64,000 nt of DNA from JBCCCJ01 sp039029315 (GCA_039029315.1 JBCCGK010000030.1:43695-107694); one strand, 5' to 3'; numbered from the stretch's first letter, positions 1 to 10,146 are shown. Notes: generated from the letters alone by a model not told the origin. Numbers and translations are program-made.

Positions 1-1016
1 AATTTGCATAGCCCTCCTCCATTGGTTCCAACCCAAAAGATTCCTGACCGATCCTGATGCACACAAAGCACATCCCGATACAATTCCCGGTCTCCATCCT
101 TGTTCTCATCGTGAAGATCATACCGAATCAGCCTCCCCGTGTCTCGCTGATATAAATTCCAGCCTCCTCCCCAACTACCAATCCATATCCGCTTTTGACG
201 ATCAGTATGGATAAAGTGCATATTGATGGGCCGCCCCTCCTTCTTATGCGGGTAATCTGTAGCGATTGCCCGCAACTCTTCCTTCTCCCGATCAAATTGG
301 AACAAGCCAGCCCCCCATGTTCCCAAAAATAGCTGTTGGGAAAGGGGATCCTCCAATACACTGGTAAATCTCTGATGATTATAATAATGGTCTAATAAGA
401 CCCCTTCTCCTGACAATTTGTACAGTCCATTAGGAGAAGCGATCCATATATGACCATCCTGGCTTTGTGTGATCATTTGGATTGTCACCCCTGCAAAAAG
501 ATGGCGAGTTCTCTTGCTTTGAGGATCCAGGATGGTCAGTCCATTTTCCCAGGTTCCCATCCAGATCTCTCCCGCTTCTGACTCAATCAATGAGATGATG
601 CGATTGCCACTTAATCTGGATGAATCCGGATGATCTACAGAAAAATGTTCAAATCGATCGTATTCTGGCTGATAATAACTTAAGCCATTCGATTTGGTTC
701 CAATCCAAATATTGCCAAGGTGATCTTCTATCAAAGATTCGATCGAATTATTGGCCAAACTATTGGCATTGCCGATTTCATTCTGAAAAACCTTAAAGGT
801 GTAGCCATCAAATCGGTTCAAGCCCCCTCTTGTTCCTATCCATAAGAATCCACGCCTATCCTGAAGAATAGCAGTAACTTCACTTTGAGAAAGGCCTTCA
901 TCAGAGGTAAAGTATTGAATATTGGAAAACACAGGTGTGTCTTGAGCCAACAGTACCATTGGGCAGCAACTCAGAATAAGGAGAGTGCAACTAAAAATGA
1001 AAGGGCGGCAATTCAT
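1..1016 (-). CDS. Two-component regulator propeller protein, N-terminal part (cut by window edge)
   Basis: The minus-strand frame opens with ATG at 1014-1016 and stays open to base 1, giving 338 codons without a stop. The first ~24 residues form a signal peptide ending near LLAQ. The rest is a series of short beta-propeller blades with the W-I/V-G-T-x-x-G-G-L pattern (for example FLWIGTRGGLNRFD near residue 50, and IWIGTKSNGL, IWMGTWENGL and FWVGTNGGGL later). This is the 'reg_prop' repeat found as the periplasmic sensor of hybrid two-component systems and some GGDEF or AraC-fused sensors in Bacteroidota. The output domain lies outside the window, so the kind of signalling protein is unknown. 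It is transcribed divergently from the permease gene. Confidence 0.85.
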   Translation of the reverse strand, partial: MNCRPFIFSCTLLILSCCPMVLLAQDTPVFSNIQYFTSDEGLSQSEVTAILQDRRGFLWIGTRGGLNRFDGYTFKVFQNEIGNANSLANNSIESLIEDHLGNIWIGTKSNGLSYYQPEYDRFEHFSVDHPDSSRLSGNRIISLIESEAGEIWMGTWENGLTILDPQSKRTRHLFAGVTIQMITQSQDGHIWIASPNGLYKLSGEGVLLDHYYNHQRFTSVLEDPLSQQLFLGTWGAGLFQFDREKEELRAIATDYPHKKEGRPINMHFIHTDRQKRIWIGSWGGGWNLYQRDTGRLIRYDLHDENKDGDRELYRDVLCVHQDRSGIFWVGTNGGGLCK

Positions 1017-1324
1017 AAAAAGTCTTCTCTATTCTCGAAATGAATCTTTTTTTATCAATTTGATCTGAAGTTTCATTTATTTACTGCAAACAAGGAATAA
1101 ACATACAATTAATTGCTTGAATCAGGCCTATTGAGCAAGGAGACTGGGTGATCATTAAGTTTGGAAAATAAGGGAATTAGAGAAACAAATAATAAAAAAT
1201 GCCCTTATTTCCTGTGTGTTTTTACTCCCAATCCAATCGAACATTTTACCCTTCTTAAATATAAAGACAAACTTTTGAATAACTTAATCCAAACCAGCGA
1301 AACCAGTTAAAAGAATAGCTATCT
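1017..1324. other. Divergent intergenic region
   Basis: 308 bases separate the propeller gene (minus) and the permease gene (plus). The only thing recognised is a Bacteroidota-type promoter candidate for the permease (1131-1163). No ORF or repeat is seen. Confidence 0.5.
1131..1163 (+). promoter_or_regulatory. Candidate promoter for the GntP-type permease
   Basis: TTG at 1131-1133, a 22-base spacer, then TAAGTTTG at 1156-1163, a full match to TAnnTTTG. The predicted start near 1170 would leave a ~155-base leader. The motif is short and the region AT-rich, so chance is possible. Confidence 0.4.
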
Positions 1325-2659
1325 ATGATTTTCCAATTGCTCACCCTGATTGTCATTTTGATTTTGCTGATTCTGTCGGTCTCAAAATGGAAGGTTCATC
1401 CCTTTGTCGCGCTCTTACTGGCAGCCATTACTCTGGGCCTATTTCTTGGATTGGGCGGCGCTCAGACTGTTGAGGTATTGCTCCAGGGATTTAGCAAAAC
1501 ACTGAAGTGGATAGCCATTGTGGTGATCGTGGGAGCCTTCATTGGGGAGGTATTGCGAGAAACCGGTGGGGCTATCCGAATTTCTGACAAGATTGTCCGT
1601 TGGGTAGGGGAAAAGCGGCTTCCATGGGCGATGGGATTTACTGGGTATCTGGTGTCTATTCCAGTCTTTGTGGATGTGGCATACATTGTTCTTCAGCCAG
1701 TAACAGAGGCCCTTGCAGCCAGAACCAAAAAGCCCGTCCTCGTCATTGGGCTAGCATTGACGGCAGGGCTGACCGTCTCTCATACCTTGATTCCCCCAAC
1801 CCCTGGGCCGTTGGCAGTAGCTTCCTTGCTGGATGCAGATATTGGTCGGCTGCTGTTGATCAATGGATTGGTTGGTCTCTGTGCCATGGCAGGAGGGATT
1901 TTGTGGGCATCCCGATATTGCAAAGATTTTCGCCTTCCCTATGATGATAAGTTGGCATCCCTTTCCAATCAACACACAGATCCAACAAACAAAGACAAGC
2001 GTTCCTCCTCTGTCTTGATGGACCTGTTGCCCATCTTGATTCCGATTATCTTGATGGGAGTAGGAACGATCTTTGACAAGGATACGCCAGGATTCTTGGC
2101 TCAAAGTTTCCTGTTCCTGAGTACACCCATGATCGCTGTGATGATTGGTGCTGCCATTGCCTGGATACAATTCAGTCGACAAGAGACAGAAAAGAAAGTC
2201 AATCAACTGGTCGAACAAGCCATCGTCACCTCAGCACTTGTCATCATGATCACGGGAGCAGGGGGGGCTTTTGGTGCCGTGATCCGAGAAAGCGGCTTGC
2301 AAAACTCCCTGGCAGAATTTTTTGTCGGCCTGCCTTTTCTTAGTTTTCTCTTGCCCTTCATGGTTGCTGCAGTTCTGACGACCTCTACAGGTTCGATCAC
2401 CGTATCCCTTATCGGCACTGCCTCGATCTTCGGCCCGATGGCTGGCGATATGCCTTATTCACCAGAACTCATGGCTGCTCTCATTGGATCTGGTTCATTT
2501 TGTGTCTTTCACGCCAATTCCAGTTTCTTCTGGTTGCTCAACCGATTGCATGATGTGCCTGTGAATGTGTTGTACCGGACCTATACTCCCCAATCATTCG
2601 TGATGGGCCTCTCTGGCTTGTTGGGCGTGCTTATTCTCTGGGCGATAGGCATTGGATAA
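1325..2659 (+). CDS. GntP-family gluconate/sugar-acid:H+ symporter
   Basis: 444 residues, almost entirely hydrophobic, with about 12 predicted membrane segments, which is the usual GntP size. The family signature HTLIPPTPGP lies at residues 153-162, preceded by SIPVFVDVAY at 111-120. A glycine-rich re-entrant segment (GAGGAFGAVIRESG) lies in the second half, as expected of the ion-transporter fold. GntP proteins import gluconate or related hydroxy acids such as glycerate. The exact substrate cannot be read from sequence. No catabolic kinase lies next to it; the next gene is isocitrate dehydrogenase after 229 bases, so it may be a single-gene unit. Confidence 0.9.
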   Translation: MIFQLLTLIVILILLILSVSKWKVHPFVALLLAAITLGLFLGLGGAQTVEVLLQGFSKTLKWIAIVVIVGAFIGEVLRETGGAIRISDKIVRWVGEKRLPWAMGFTGYLVSIPVFVDVAYIVLQPVTEALAARTKKPVLVIGLALTAGLTVSHTLIPPTPGPLAVASLLDADIGRLLLINGLVGLCAMAGGILWASRYCKDFRLPYDDKLASLSNQHTDPTNKDKRSSSVLMDLLPILIPIILMGVGTIFDKDTPGFLAQSFLFLSTPMIAVMIGAAIAWIQFSRQETEKKVNQLVEQAIVTSALVIMITGAGGAFGAVIRESGLQNSLAEFFVGLPFLSFLLPFMVAAVLTTSTGSITVSLIGTASIFGPMAGDMPYSPELMAALIGSGSFCVFHANSSFFWLLNRLHDVPVNVLYRTYTPQSFVMGLSGLLGVLILWAIGIG

Positions 2660-2804
2660 GCGAACATCCAGCCAATAATTGGATGATGTTAGGCAATCGC
2701 GAGGATTCTCGCCAGAATTGAGGTGGGCAATCAAGTCTGGTGCTTCGTCCAAGCTGGCAGTCTTGAACTGCATGCCTCTTCCTACAAACTATTGTGTTCG
2801 ATCA

Positions 2805-2836
2805 TTGGTCTAATTCCTCAAAATAGAGTAATTTCG
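2805..2836 (+). promoter_or_regulatory. Candidate promoter for icd
   Basis: TTG at 2805-2807, a 21-base spacer, then TAATTTCG at 2829-2836 (7 of 8 to TAnnTTTG). It would start transcription about 45 bases before the icd ATG. Confidence 0.35.
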
Positions 2837-2888
2837 CAGCGCAAAACTCAGACAGTTATTTTCAACGCATATCGACACCCCCTATTTC

Positions 2889-5111
2889 ATGGCAAAAATC
2901 ATTTATACCAAAACAGATGAAGCCCCAGCACTGGCTACCTACTCCCTCCTTCCGATTGTACAGGCATTTGCTTCTTCGGCAGATGTAGAATTGGAGACAA
3001 GAGACATTTCGCTGGCGGGAAGAATCATTGCCCGGTTCCCGAATTATTTGACAGAAGAACAACGAATTGGAGATGCGTTGGCAGAATTGGGCGAACTGGC
3101 CAAAACTCCTGAAGCCAATATCATCAAACTCCCCAACATCAGTGCTTCTGTGCCCCAACTCAAAGCAGCAATTGAGGAACTTCAGTCCCAGGGATATGCT
3201 TTGCCAGACTATCCCGATGAAGCGGAATCAGCGGAAGAGAAAGCCGTCAAGGCCATTTATGACACCATCAAGGGGAGTGCAGTCAATCCTGTCCTTCGAG
3301 AAGGGAATTCGGATAGAAGAGCTCCCAAGGCTGTCAAAGCCTATGCAAAAAAGAATCCTCATTCCATGGGTGCCTGGTCAGCAGACTCCAAGACGCATGT
3401 AGCCACCATGAATGGAGGAGATTTTCGGTCCAATGAACAATCTGTAACAATAGCTGAGGGCGGATCTGTGCGAATAGAATTGGTAGATCAAAACGGCAAT
3501 ACCACCATCCTGAAAGAAAGCATCCCGCTTCAGGCAGGGGAAGTGATCGATTCCACGTATATGAGCAAGGCCAGTCTTATTGAGTTTTTGAGTGCCCAGG
3601 TGCCTGATGCCAAGAAAGACGGACTGTTGTTCTCCCTGCATATGAAAGCCACCATGATGAAGGTATCTGACCCCATCATTTTTGGACATGCTGTCAAGGT
3701 TTTTTTCAAAGACGTATTTGAGAAACACGGAGAAACACTTGAAGCATTAGGAGTCGATGTCAACAATGGATTCGGTGATTTGGTGAGCAAAATAGAAGAA
3801 TTGCCTGCTGATCAAAAAGCAGCTATTGAAGCAGATATTCAGGCTTGCTATGCCAATGGTCCAGACCTGGCCATGGTCAATTCTGACAAGGGAATCACCA
3901 ATCTCCATGTGCCCAGTGATGTCATCATCGATGCTTCCATGCCAGCCATGATTCGGACCTCAGGCTGTATGTGGAATGCCGAAGGAAAAACACAAGATAC
4001 CAAAGCAGTCATTCCTGATAGCAGCTATGCAGGCATCTACCAAGAGACCATAGATTTCTGCAAAAAACATGGCGCATTTGACCCAACGAGCATGGGAACA
4101 GTCTCCAATGTAGGATTAATGGCACAAAAAGCGGAAGAATATGGGTCTCACGACAAAACATTTGAAATTCAGACTGCGGGAACTGTCAGGGTGGTCAATC
4201 CCTCTGGACAGGCCTTGATGGAGCATGCCGTAGAAGCGGGAGATATCTGGCGAATGTGCCAAGTCAAGGATGCCCCCATTCAGGATTGGGTGAAGCTGGC
4301 AGTAAACAGAGCCAAAGCGACTGGCTCCCCTGCCGTGTTTTGGTTGAATGAACAGCGTGCTCATGATGCTCAACTGATCAGCAAAGTAAATCAATACCTG
4401 GGCGATCATGATACAAGTGGTCTGGAGATTCATATCAAATCACCAGTTGAGGCAACAGCTTTTACCCTGAAAAGAGTGAAAGCAGGTCAGGATACCATCT
4501 CAGTTACTGGCAATGTGCTTCGCGATTATTTGACTGATTTATTTCCCATCCTGGAGTTGGGTACGAGCGCCAAAATGCTCTCCATCGTTCCGCTCATGGC
4601 AGGCGGTGGACTGTTCGAAACTGGTGCGGGTGGTTCAGCTCCCAAACACGTTCAGCAATTTGAAAAAGAAGGACACTTAAGATGGGATTCCCTGGGCGAA
4701 TATCTGGCTTTGGCAGTATCGCTCGATCATTTGGGAAAAACCTCCAACAATCCTCGGGCACAAATTCTGGGCGATGCCCTGGACGATGCAACCGAGAAAT
4801 TCCTGGACAACCGCAAGTCTCCTTCCCGAAAAGTCAATGAACTCGACAATCGAGGAAGTAGCTATTATTTGGCCACCTACTGGGCAGAGGCACTTGCTGC
4901 TCAAGACAAGGATGAAGAGTTGAAGGCTGTTTTTGGAGAAGTTGCCAAGGTGTTGGCGGACAATGAAAAGCAGATCATCACTGAACTGAATGGGGCTCAA
5001 GGAGATCCCATGAACATTGGCGGGTATTACAAGCCGAATGATGAACTGGCCTCCAAAGCCATGCGCCCTAGCCCAACGCTTAATGCCATCATTGACGGCT
5101 TAATGCAATAG
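2889..5111 (+). CDS. icd: Monomeric NADP-dependent isocitrate dehydrogenase
   Basis: 740 residues, the typical length of the monomeric IDH family (type II), which converts isocitrate to 2-oxoglutarate with NADP+ in the TCA cycle. The conserved substrate-binding stretches are visible: NIIKLPNISASVPQL at 77-91, AVNPVLREGNSDRRAP at 131-146 and GDFRSNEQS at 177-185. Late in the protein, GTSAKMLSIVPLMAGGGLFETGAGGSAPKH is interrupted only by normal residues and matches the family's coenzyme and active-site region. It is cytoplasmic, with no signal peptide. The ATG is the only sensible start. The gene stands alone, followed by an inverted repeat. Confidence 0.96.
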   Translation: MAKIIYTKTDEAPALATYSLLPIVQAFASSADVELETRDISLAGRIIARFPNYLTEEQRIGDALAELGELAKTPEANIIKLPNISASVPQLKAAIEELQSQGYALPDYPDEAESAEEKAVKAIYDTIKGSAVNPVLREGNSDRRAPKAVKAYAKKNPHSMGAWSADSKTHVATMNGGDFRSNEQSVTIAEGGSVRIELVDQNGNTTILKESIPLQAGEVIDSTYMSKASLIEFLSAQVPDAKKDGLLFSLHMKATMMKVSDPIIFGHAVKVFFKDVFEKHGETLEALGVDVNNGFGDLVSKIEELPADQKAAIEADIQACYANGPDLAMVNSDKGITNLHVPSDVIIDASMPAMIRTSGCMWNAEGKTQDTKAVIPDSSYAGIYQETIDFCKKHGAFDPTSMGTVSNVGLMAQKAEEYGSHDKTFEIQTAGTVRVVNPSGQALMEHAVEAGDIWRMCQVKDAPIQDWVKLAVNRAKATGSPAVFWLNEQRAHDAQLISKVNQYLGDHDTSGLEIHIKSPVEATAFTLKRVKAGQDTISVTGNVLRDYLTDLFPILELGTSAKMLSIVPLMAGGGLFETGAGGSAPKHVQQFEKEGHLRWDSLGEYLALAVSLDHLGKTSNNPRAQILGDALDDATEKFLDNRKSPSRKVNELDNRGSSYYLATYWAEALAAQDKDEELKAVFGEVAKVLADNEKQIITELNGAQGDPMNIGGYYKPNDELASKAMRPSPTLNAIIDGLMQ

Positions 5112-5170
5112 GTTCTGGGTAATCGACTGATATTTCATCTGGCTTTCTCATAAATCCTGACATTGGGAAG

Positions 5171-5242
5171 AACGCAAAGTCAGCAAGGCGCAAAGGAAAT
5201 AAGCTATTCTTAATAGACTTTGCGGCTTGGCGGCTTTGCGTT
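5171..5242. repeat. CGCAAAG-type inverted repeat
   Basis: Arms of 25 bases at 5171-5195 and 5218-5242 are imperfect reverse complements, both beginning or ending AACGCAAAG / CTTTGCGTT, around a 22-base centre. It follows icd and may form a hairpin in RNA. Similar CGCAAAG palindromes are scattered in many Bacteroidota genomes. Confidence 0.6.
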
Positions 5243-5373
5243 CATTAATTTAGGAAAGATATGGTGGAATTCTGTAAGCACTGGAACTATGCCAAGCATT
5301 TCCCTAGGCTCTTGCTTCATTTTTTCCTACTTTTCAGGTGACTCAAAACCAGTCAACAGTCATCAACAATCAA

Positions 5374-6834
5374 ATGAACCTCCAGGAATATCTCCTGCAA
5401 CAATCTCGCCGCCAGTTCCTGACCCGTGCCAGCATGGGGATTGGAGCAGCGGCTTTGGGATCTTTGTTGGGAGGATGTGGGAAGAAATGGAAAGAGGCAA
5501 ATGATCTGGGGCAAGCCAAACCTTTGCTGGACGCCACCCATATTGCTCCGAGAGCCAAACGCATTATTTTTTTGCATCAAAGTGGAGCCCCTTCTCAGAT
5601 TGATCTGTTTGACCCCAAACCAGTGCTCATCCAACGCAATGGGGAAGAACTCCCTGAGTCAGTTCGAAACGGTCAGCGCCTCACGACCAATACGTCTTTT
5701 GCACAGAGTCATCCCCTGGCTGGCTCGCATTTTGCCTTCCAGCAACATGGGCAAAGTGGCACCTGGGTGAGTGAGTTGTTGCCACATATCTCCACCATTG
5801 CTGATGAGATGTGTGTGATCCGTTCCATGTATACTGAAGCCATCAATCACGATCCGGCCATTACCTTTTTTCAGACGGGATCACAGCAGCCTGGGCGGCC
5901 AAGTATGGGTTCCTGGCTCAGTTATGGCCTGGGCAGCGACAATCTCAACCTTCCTGCTTTCATTGTTCTTCTCTCTCAGGGTAGGGATGGCAATATGCAG
6001 CCTTTATACTCCCGACTTTGGAGCAATGGCTTTTTGCCCTCTATTCACCAAGGGGCGCAATTCCGGTCGGGCAAAGACCCTGTTCTCTTCCTCAACAATC
6101 CTCCTGGTGTCAATGCCAATGACCGGCGAGCGTTTTTGGACAAGATAAGACGCTTGAACCAGCTCAAGCTCGATGAATATGGCAATCCTGAATTGGCTAC
6201 ACGCATCGCACAATATGAAATGGCCTTCCGTATGCAGACCTCCGTGCCAGAGGCCATGGATGTATCAGGAGAGCCGGATCACATCTATGAGCTATATGGA
6301 CCGGAATCAAGAATCCCGGGCACCTATGCTGCCAATTGTTTGCTTGCCCGAAGGCTGGCAGAACGAGATGTGAAGTTCATCCAACTCTACCACAAGGGCT
6401 GGGATCATCATGACAATCTTCCCATCGAAATCAGAGATCGATGTAGGGATGTCGATCAGCCTTCAGCGGCATTGGTAAAGGACCTCAGACAGCGCGGATT
6501 GTTGGATGAGACCCTGGTGATCTGGGCAGGAGAATTTGGGCGGACAGCCTACTGTCAGGGGAGATTGACAAAAGAAACTTATGGGCGAGATCACCATCCA
6601 AGATGCTTCACCCTATGGATGGCTGGAGGAGGGGTGAAAGCAGGTTTGACCTATGGAGAAACGGACGATTTCAGTTATAATGTTGTCAAAGACCCGGTTC
6701 ATGTGCATGACTTTCAGGCGACCGTTCTGCACTTGTTGGGCATAGACCATGAGCAATTGACCTTTCGACATCAAGGCCGCAGGTATCGCCTGACGGATGT
6801 TCACGGGAAGGTGGTACAAGATGTTTTGGCATAG
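5374..6834 (+). CDS. DUF1501 family protein with twin-arginine signal
   Basis: 486 residues from the ATG at 5374. A GTG at 5338 would add 12 residues ahead of the signal and is less likely. A twin-arginine signal (SRRQFL at 11-16, then an Ala/Gly-rich stretch ending GGCG) implies folded export, possibly with lipid attachment. The body has the alkaline-phosphatase-like DUF1501 features: FLHQSGAPSQIDLFDPKP near the start, WDHHDN, and WAGEFGRTAY with DHHPRCFTLWMAGGGVK near the end. DUF1501 proteins are commonly paired with DUF1549/DUF1553 proteins, as here, where the next gene starts 25 bases on. The biochemical role of the pair is not established. Confidence 0.88.
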   Translation: MNLQEYLLQQSRRQFLTRASMGIGAAALGSLLGGCGKKWKEANDLGQAKPLLDATHIAPRAKRIIFLHQSGAPSQIDLFDPKPVLIQRNGEELPESVRNGQRLTTNTSFAQSHPLAGSHFAFQQHGQSGTWVSELLPHISTIADEMCVIRSMYTEAINHDPAITFFQTGSQQPGRPSMGSWLSYGLGSDNLNLPAFIVLLSQGRDGNMQPLYSRLWSNGFLPSIHQGAQFRSGKDPVLFLNNPPGVNANDRRAFLDKIRRLNQLKLDEYGNPELATRIAQYEMAFRMQTSVPEAMDVSGEPDHIYELYGPESRIPGTYAANCLLARRLAERDVKFIQLYHKGWDHHDNLPIEIRDRCRDVDQPSAALVKDLRQRGLLDETLVIWAGEFGRTAYCQGRLTKETYGRDHHPRCFTLWMAGGGVKAGLTYGETDDFSYNVVKDPVHVHDFQATVLHLLGIDHEQLTFRHQGRRYRLTDVHGKVVQDVLA

Positions 6835-6858
6835 AGAATGTTGAATAAGAAATGTTGA

Positions 6859-9800
6859 ATGGAAAATCCCGAAAGATCATATTTCTTGTTATTGTTCCTG
6901 ATTGCTGCCATGGTATGGGGCTGTCAAGCCCCTAATTCTCTTGAAGAATCTGCTTTCTCCCTTCCCCAAACTGTTGATTTCAATTTCCACATCAAGCCCA
7001 TCCTTTCTGACCGCTGCTTCACCTGCCATGGGCCAGATGAGGATGCCAGAGAAGGTGATCTTCGTCTGGATACCGAAGAAGGAGCATTTGCTGCCCTGGA
7101 TTCTGCCGGGGAGAGCTTTGCCATTGTTCCGGGCGATCAGAAAAAGAGCCTCCTGCTTCACAAAATCACGCATCTGGACCCGGAGGAGCGCATGCCCCCG
7201 CCAGCATCCAATCTGACTCTCTCCGAAAGAGAGATCGCGTTGCTGAAGAAATGGATTAACCAAGGCGCAGAATGGAAAGCTCATTGGTCCTTCATTCCCC
7301 CTCAAAAACCGGAACTTCCTGACAGTGAGAACAACATCTGGTCCCAGAATGAAATTGACCACTTCATCCTTGCCCGTATGGAAGAAGAAGGGCTTGAACC
7401 CTCCGATGAGGCTACAAAAACCGAACTGATTCGCAGACTCGCCTTTGATTTGACAGGCCTTCCTCCTAGCCTGGAAGAAGTAGAAACCTATTTGGCAGAT
7501 CAGTCAGAGGGAGCCTTTGAGCGGATGATCGATCATTATTTAAGTTCTCCTGCTTATGGGGAAAGAATGGCCACCCCCTGGCTGGATTTGGCTCGATATG
7601 CAGACACACATGGCTATCAGGACGATCTGGATCGAACCGTATGGCCCTGGCGAGATTGGGTGATCAAAGCCTTCAATGAGAACATGCCCTTTGATCAGTT
7701 TACTCAATGGCAGTTGGCTGGAGATTTGTTGCCAAATCCGACCTATGAGCAAACACTCGCCACGGCCTTCAATCGCAATCATCCTATGACCCAGGAACAG
7801 GGGTCCATTGAGGAAGAATATCTGGTCGAATATGCCGCAGACCGTACGCAGACCATTGCGACCACGTTTCTGGGACTCACCCTGCAATGTGCCCGCTGTC
7901 ATGACCATAAATATGATCCCATTTCCCAAAAAGAATATTATGAGCTGTTTGCCTTCAATAATCAGGTTCCGGAGAAGGGGATCTTGGGCTACCTGGCTCC
8001 AGGTGAACCCACATTGCCATTGCCTGAGGAGACAGTAGAAGAGGTGATTGCCTACCTGCGAAAGGGAATCGATCAGGCAAAAGAACAGCTACAAACAGTA
8101 AAAGAAAAAAAATCATTAACAGCCGATCAAGACTCATTTGAAAGCTGGCAACAAGACTTTCCTTCTCCTATCTCTACCGCCGATACCTCGTCTACTGCTC
8201 CAACTCCCCTCCCCCCCGATCTTGTGGCATATTACAACTTTGACCACTTTGATGATGGCATGGTCCACAATCTGGTTGAACCAGAGAAATCTGCCCCTGT
8301 TGGAGATGACGTGATTGAGACCCGGGGAAAATTTGGTGGTGCGGTCGAATTTTTTGGGGACAATTTTAAGGATAGATGGCAAAACCATTTGAACTTGGGA
8401 GATGTAGGGGATTTGGATCTGAACAAGCCCTTTACCTTCAGTGCCTGGGTGTATTTGTCTTGGTCTGATTTGCAGGCGAATCTCCTCTCCAAAATGGACC
8501 TGGAGCGCAAGCGTGGATATCAAATGACGATGTTCTTTGTCTGGCCCATGTTTAAGACAATTGGACCAGGTGCTATCGAAATCATGGGAATTAATCCCTA
8601 CCCGATCAGCCGTTGGGCACATATGGCCTGGACTTATGATGGCTCTCGCAAGGCCACAGGATTTACCCTCTATATAGATGGGAAGTCGCAAGTACTTCGA
8701 AGAACGATTCCAGGCGAAGGGCCTATCCTTGAGCGGACCATTCCCAATTATCCTGTCAGCAATGACAGCCCGCTTTTGCTAGGTCGGGAAAAGCAGGAAA
8801 GTTGGCACTATCAGCGCGTCCCGATTAAGGTGGATGAGTTACACTACTACAAGCGAGAACTGAGGGAAGAAGAAGTACAGGACCTGGCGCATCGCTACAA
8901 TCCGATTGCATCGATTCAGAATAAGGATCAAAAAAGTCCGGAGGAGCAAAAAAGTCTACATCAGCATTACCTTCACAGCTTTGATGAAGAGTATCAGGCG
9001 GCCATTCAACATCTGGAATACCAAAAGATCATCGAACAACAGGTTCGGAAGCAATTGCAGCCTGTCATGGTCATGGGGGAAAAGAAAGAGGCCAGATCCA
9101 CTCATGTTCTGGACAGAGGCTTATATGATTCGCCCAGGGAGCAAGTCTTTCCCGCTACTCCGCAGGCAGTTCTCCCTTTTCCAGACAAGTTACCCGGCAA
9201 TCGTCTCGGCCTTGCTCAATGGATTACTGATCCAGACAACCCGCTGACAGCCAGAGTAATCGTGAATCGTTTCTGGCAAATGATTTTTGGAAAGGGAATA
9301 GTCGCTACTCCAGATGATTTTGGCAGTCAAGGTGCGCTCCCCACCCATCCTGAATTGTTGGATTGGTTGGCAGTAGAATTCATGGAATCCAATTGGGATG
9401 TCAAGTATTTACTCAAACTTATGGTCAGCTCTGCCACCTATCGACAATCCTCCAAAGTTTCTCCCAATCACCTCGCCAAAGACCCTGAGAATCTTTTTCT
9501 CTCACGTGCTGCCCAACATCGTCTCCCTGCCGAAATGATTCGGGACAATTTCCTGCATACCAGTGGGCTCCTCATTCCTAAAATCGGAGGTCCAAGCGTG
9601 CGACCTTATCAACCCGCAGGTTTGTGGGAGGAGTTGTCTTGCGGGAGAGGGACTAAATATTATTTTCAGGATTCCGGAGAAGCCTTATACCGGAGAAGTC
9701 TATATACGTTTTGGAAGCGAACGGTTGCTCCCCCCAACATGAGCATTTTTGATGCAGCCAGCCGCCAGTTCTGTGAGCCAAAACGACAAAGCACCAGTAC

Positions 9801-10146
9801 CCCATTTCAGGCATTGGCACTCTTGAACGATCCGCAAGTGTTAGAGGCTGCCCGGGCATTAGGCCTTCGAATGATGAAGGAAGGCGGAAGGGATAACACA
9901 GCGATTATTCGTTATGGCTTCCGATTGGCAACTTCTCGATGGCCTTCCAACAAAGAATTGGATGTGCTTATCGAGTTGTGGGAAAGTGAAAAAGCCATAT
10001 ATGAAGATAAAGAGCTTGCCGCCAGGGAATTGTTATCGATTGGTTCCTTTCAAGCAAAAAGGAAGAGAAACCTAGCAGAATGGGCAGCTTATGCACAAGT
10101 GGCAAGTGCCCTGTTCAACATGGATGAGGTGATGGTGCGATATTGA
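6859..10146 (+). CDS. DUF1549/DUF1553 protein with cytochrome-c-like and LamG domains
   Basis: 1095 residues. The N-terminus is a lipoprotein signal (LIAAMVWGC, Cys at 22). A 'planctomycete cytochrome c' segment follows with CFTCH at 53-57, a CxxCH heme site. The DUF1549 domain is about 160-360 and carries a second CxxCH (CARCH, ~343). A LamG/concanavalin-type domain (~452-680) is inserted before DUF1553 (~780-1060, with PDNPLTARVIVNRFWQ). The pair with the upstream DUF1501 gene is typical of Planctomycetes and some Bacteroidota, where it is linked to polymer-degrading loci; the reaction is unknown. The ATG lies inside a TTGAATG repeat unit. No stop or frame break is seen. Confidence 0.88.
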   Translation: MENPERSYFLLLFLIAAMVWGCQAPNSLEESAFSLPQTVDFNFHIKPILSDRCFTCHGPDEDAREGDLRLDTEEGAFAALDSAGESFAIVPGDQKKSLLLHKITHLDPEERMPPPASNLTLSEREIALLKKWINQGAEWKAHWSFIPPQKPELPDSENNIWSQNEIDHFILARMEEEGLEPSDEATKTELIRRLAFDLTGLPPSLEEVETYLADQSEGAFERMIDHYLSSPAYGERMATPWLDLARYADTHGYQDDLDRTVWPWRDWVIKAFNENMPFDQFTQWQLAGDLLPNPTYEQTLATAFNRNHPMTQEQGSIEEEYLVEYAADRTQTIATTFLGLTLQCARCHDHKYDPISQKEYYELFAFNNQVPEKGILGYLAPGEPTLPLPEETVEEVIAYLRKGIDQAKEQLQTVKEKKSLTADQDSFESWQQDFPSPISTADTSSTAPTPLPPDLVAYYNFDHFDDGMVHNLVEPEKSAPVGDDVIETRGKFGGAVEFFGDNFKDRWQNHLNLGDVGDLDLNKPFTFSAWVYLSWSDLQANLLSKMDLERKRGYQMTMFFVWPMFKTIGPGAIEIMGINPYPISRWAHMAWTYDGSRKATGFTLYIDGKSQVLRRTIPGEGPILERTIPNYPVSNDSPLLLGREKQESWHYQRVPIKVDELHYYKRELREEEVQDLAHRYNPIASIQNKDQKSPEEQKSLHQHYLHSFDEEYQAAIQHLEYQKIIEQQVRKQLQPVMVMGEKKEARSTHVLDRGLYDSPREQVFPATPQAVLPFPDKLPGNRLGLAQWITDPDNPLTARVIVNRFWQMIFGKGIVATPDDFGSQGALPTHPELLDWLAVEFMESNWDVKYLLKLMVSSATYRQSSKVSPNHLAKDPENLFLSRAAQHRLPAEMIRDNFLHTSGLLIPKIGGPSVRPYQPAGLWEELSCGRGTKYYFQDSGEALYRRSLYTFWKRTVAPPNMSIFDAASRQFCEPKRQSTSTPFQALALLNDPQVLEAARALGLRMMKEGGRDNTAIIRYGFRLATSRWPSNKELDVLIELWESEKAIYEDKELAARELLSIGSFQAKRKRNLAEWAAYAQVASALFNMDEVMVRY

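Noticed and set aside
128..361. 77-residue minus-strand ORF
   Set aside because: It is out of frame with the propeller CDS that runs from 1016 to the window start.
2667..2687. Small stem after the permease gene as a terminator
   Set aside because: A six-base stem without a T run is too weak.
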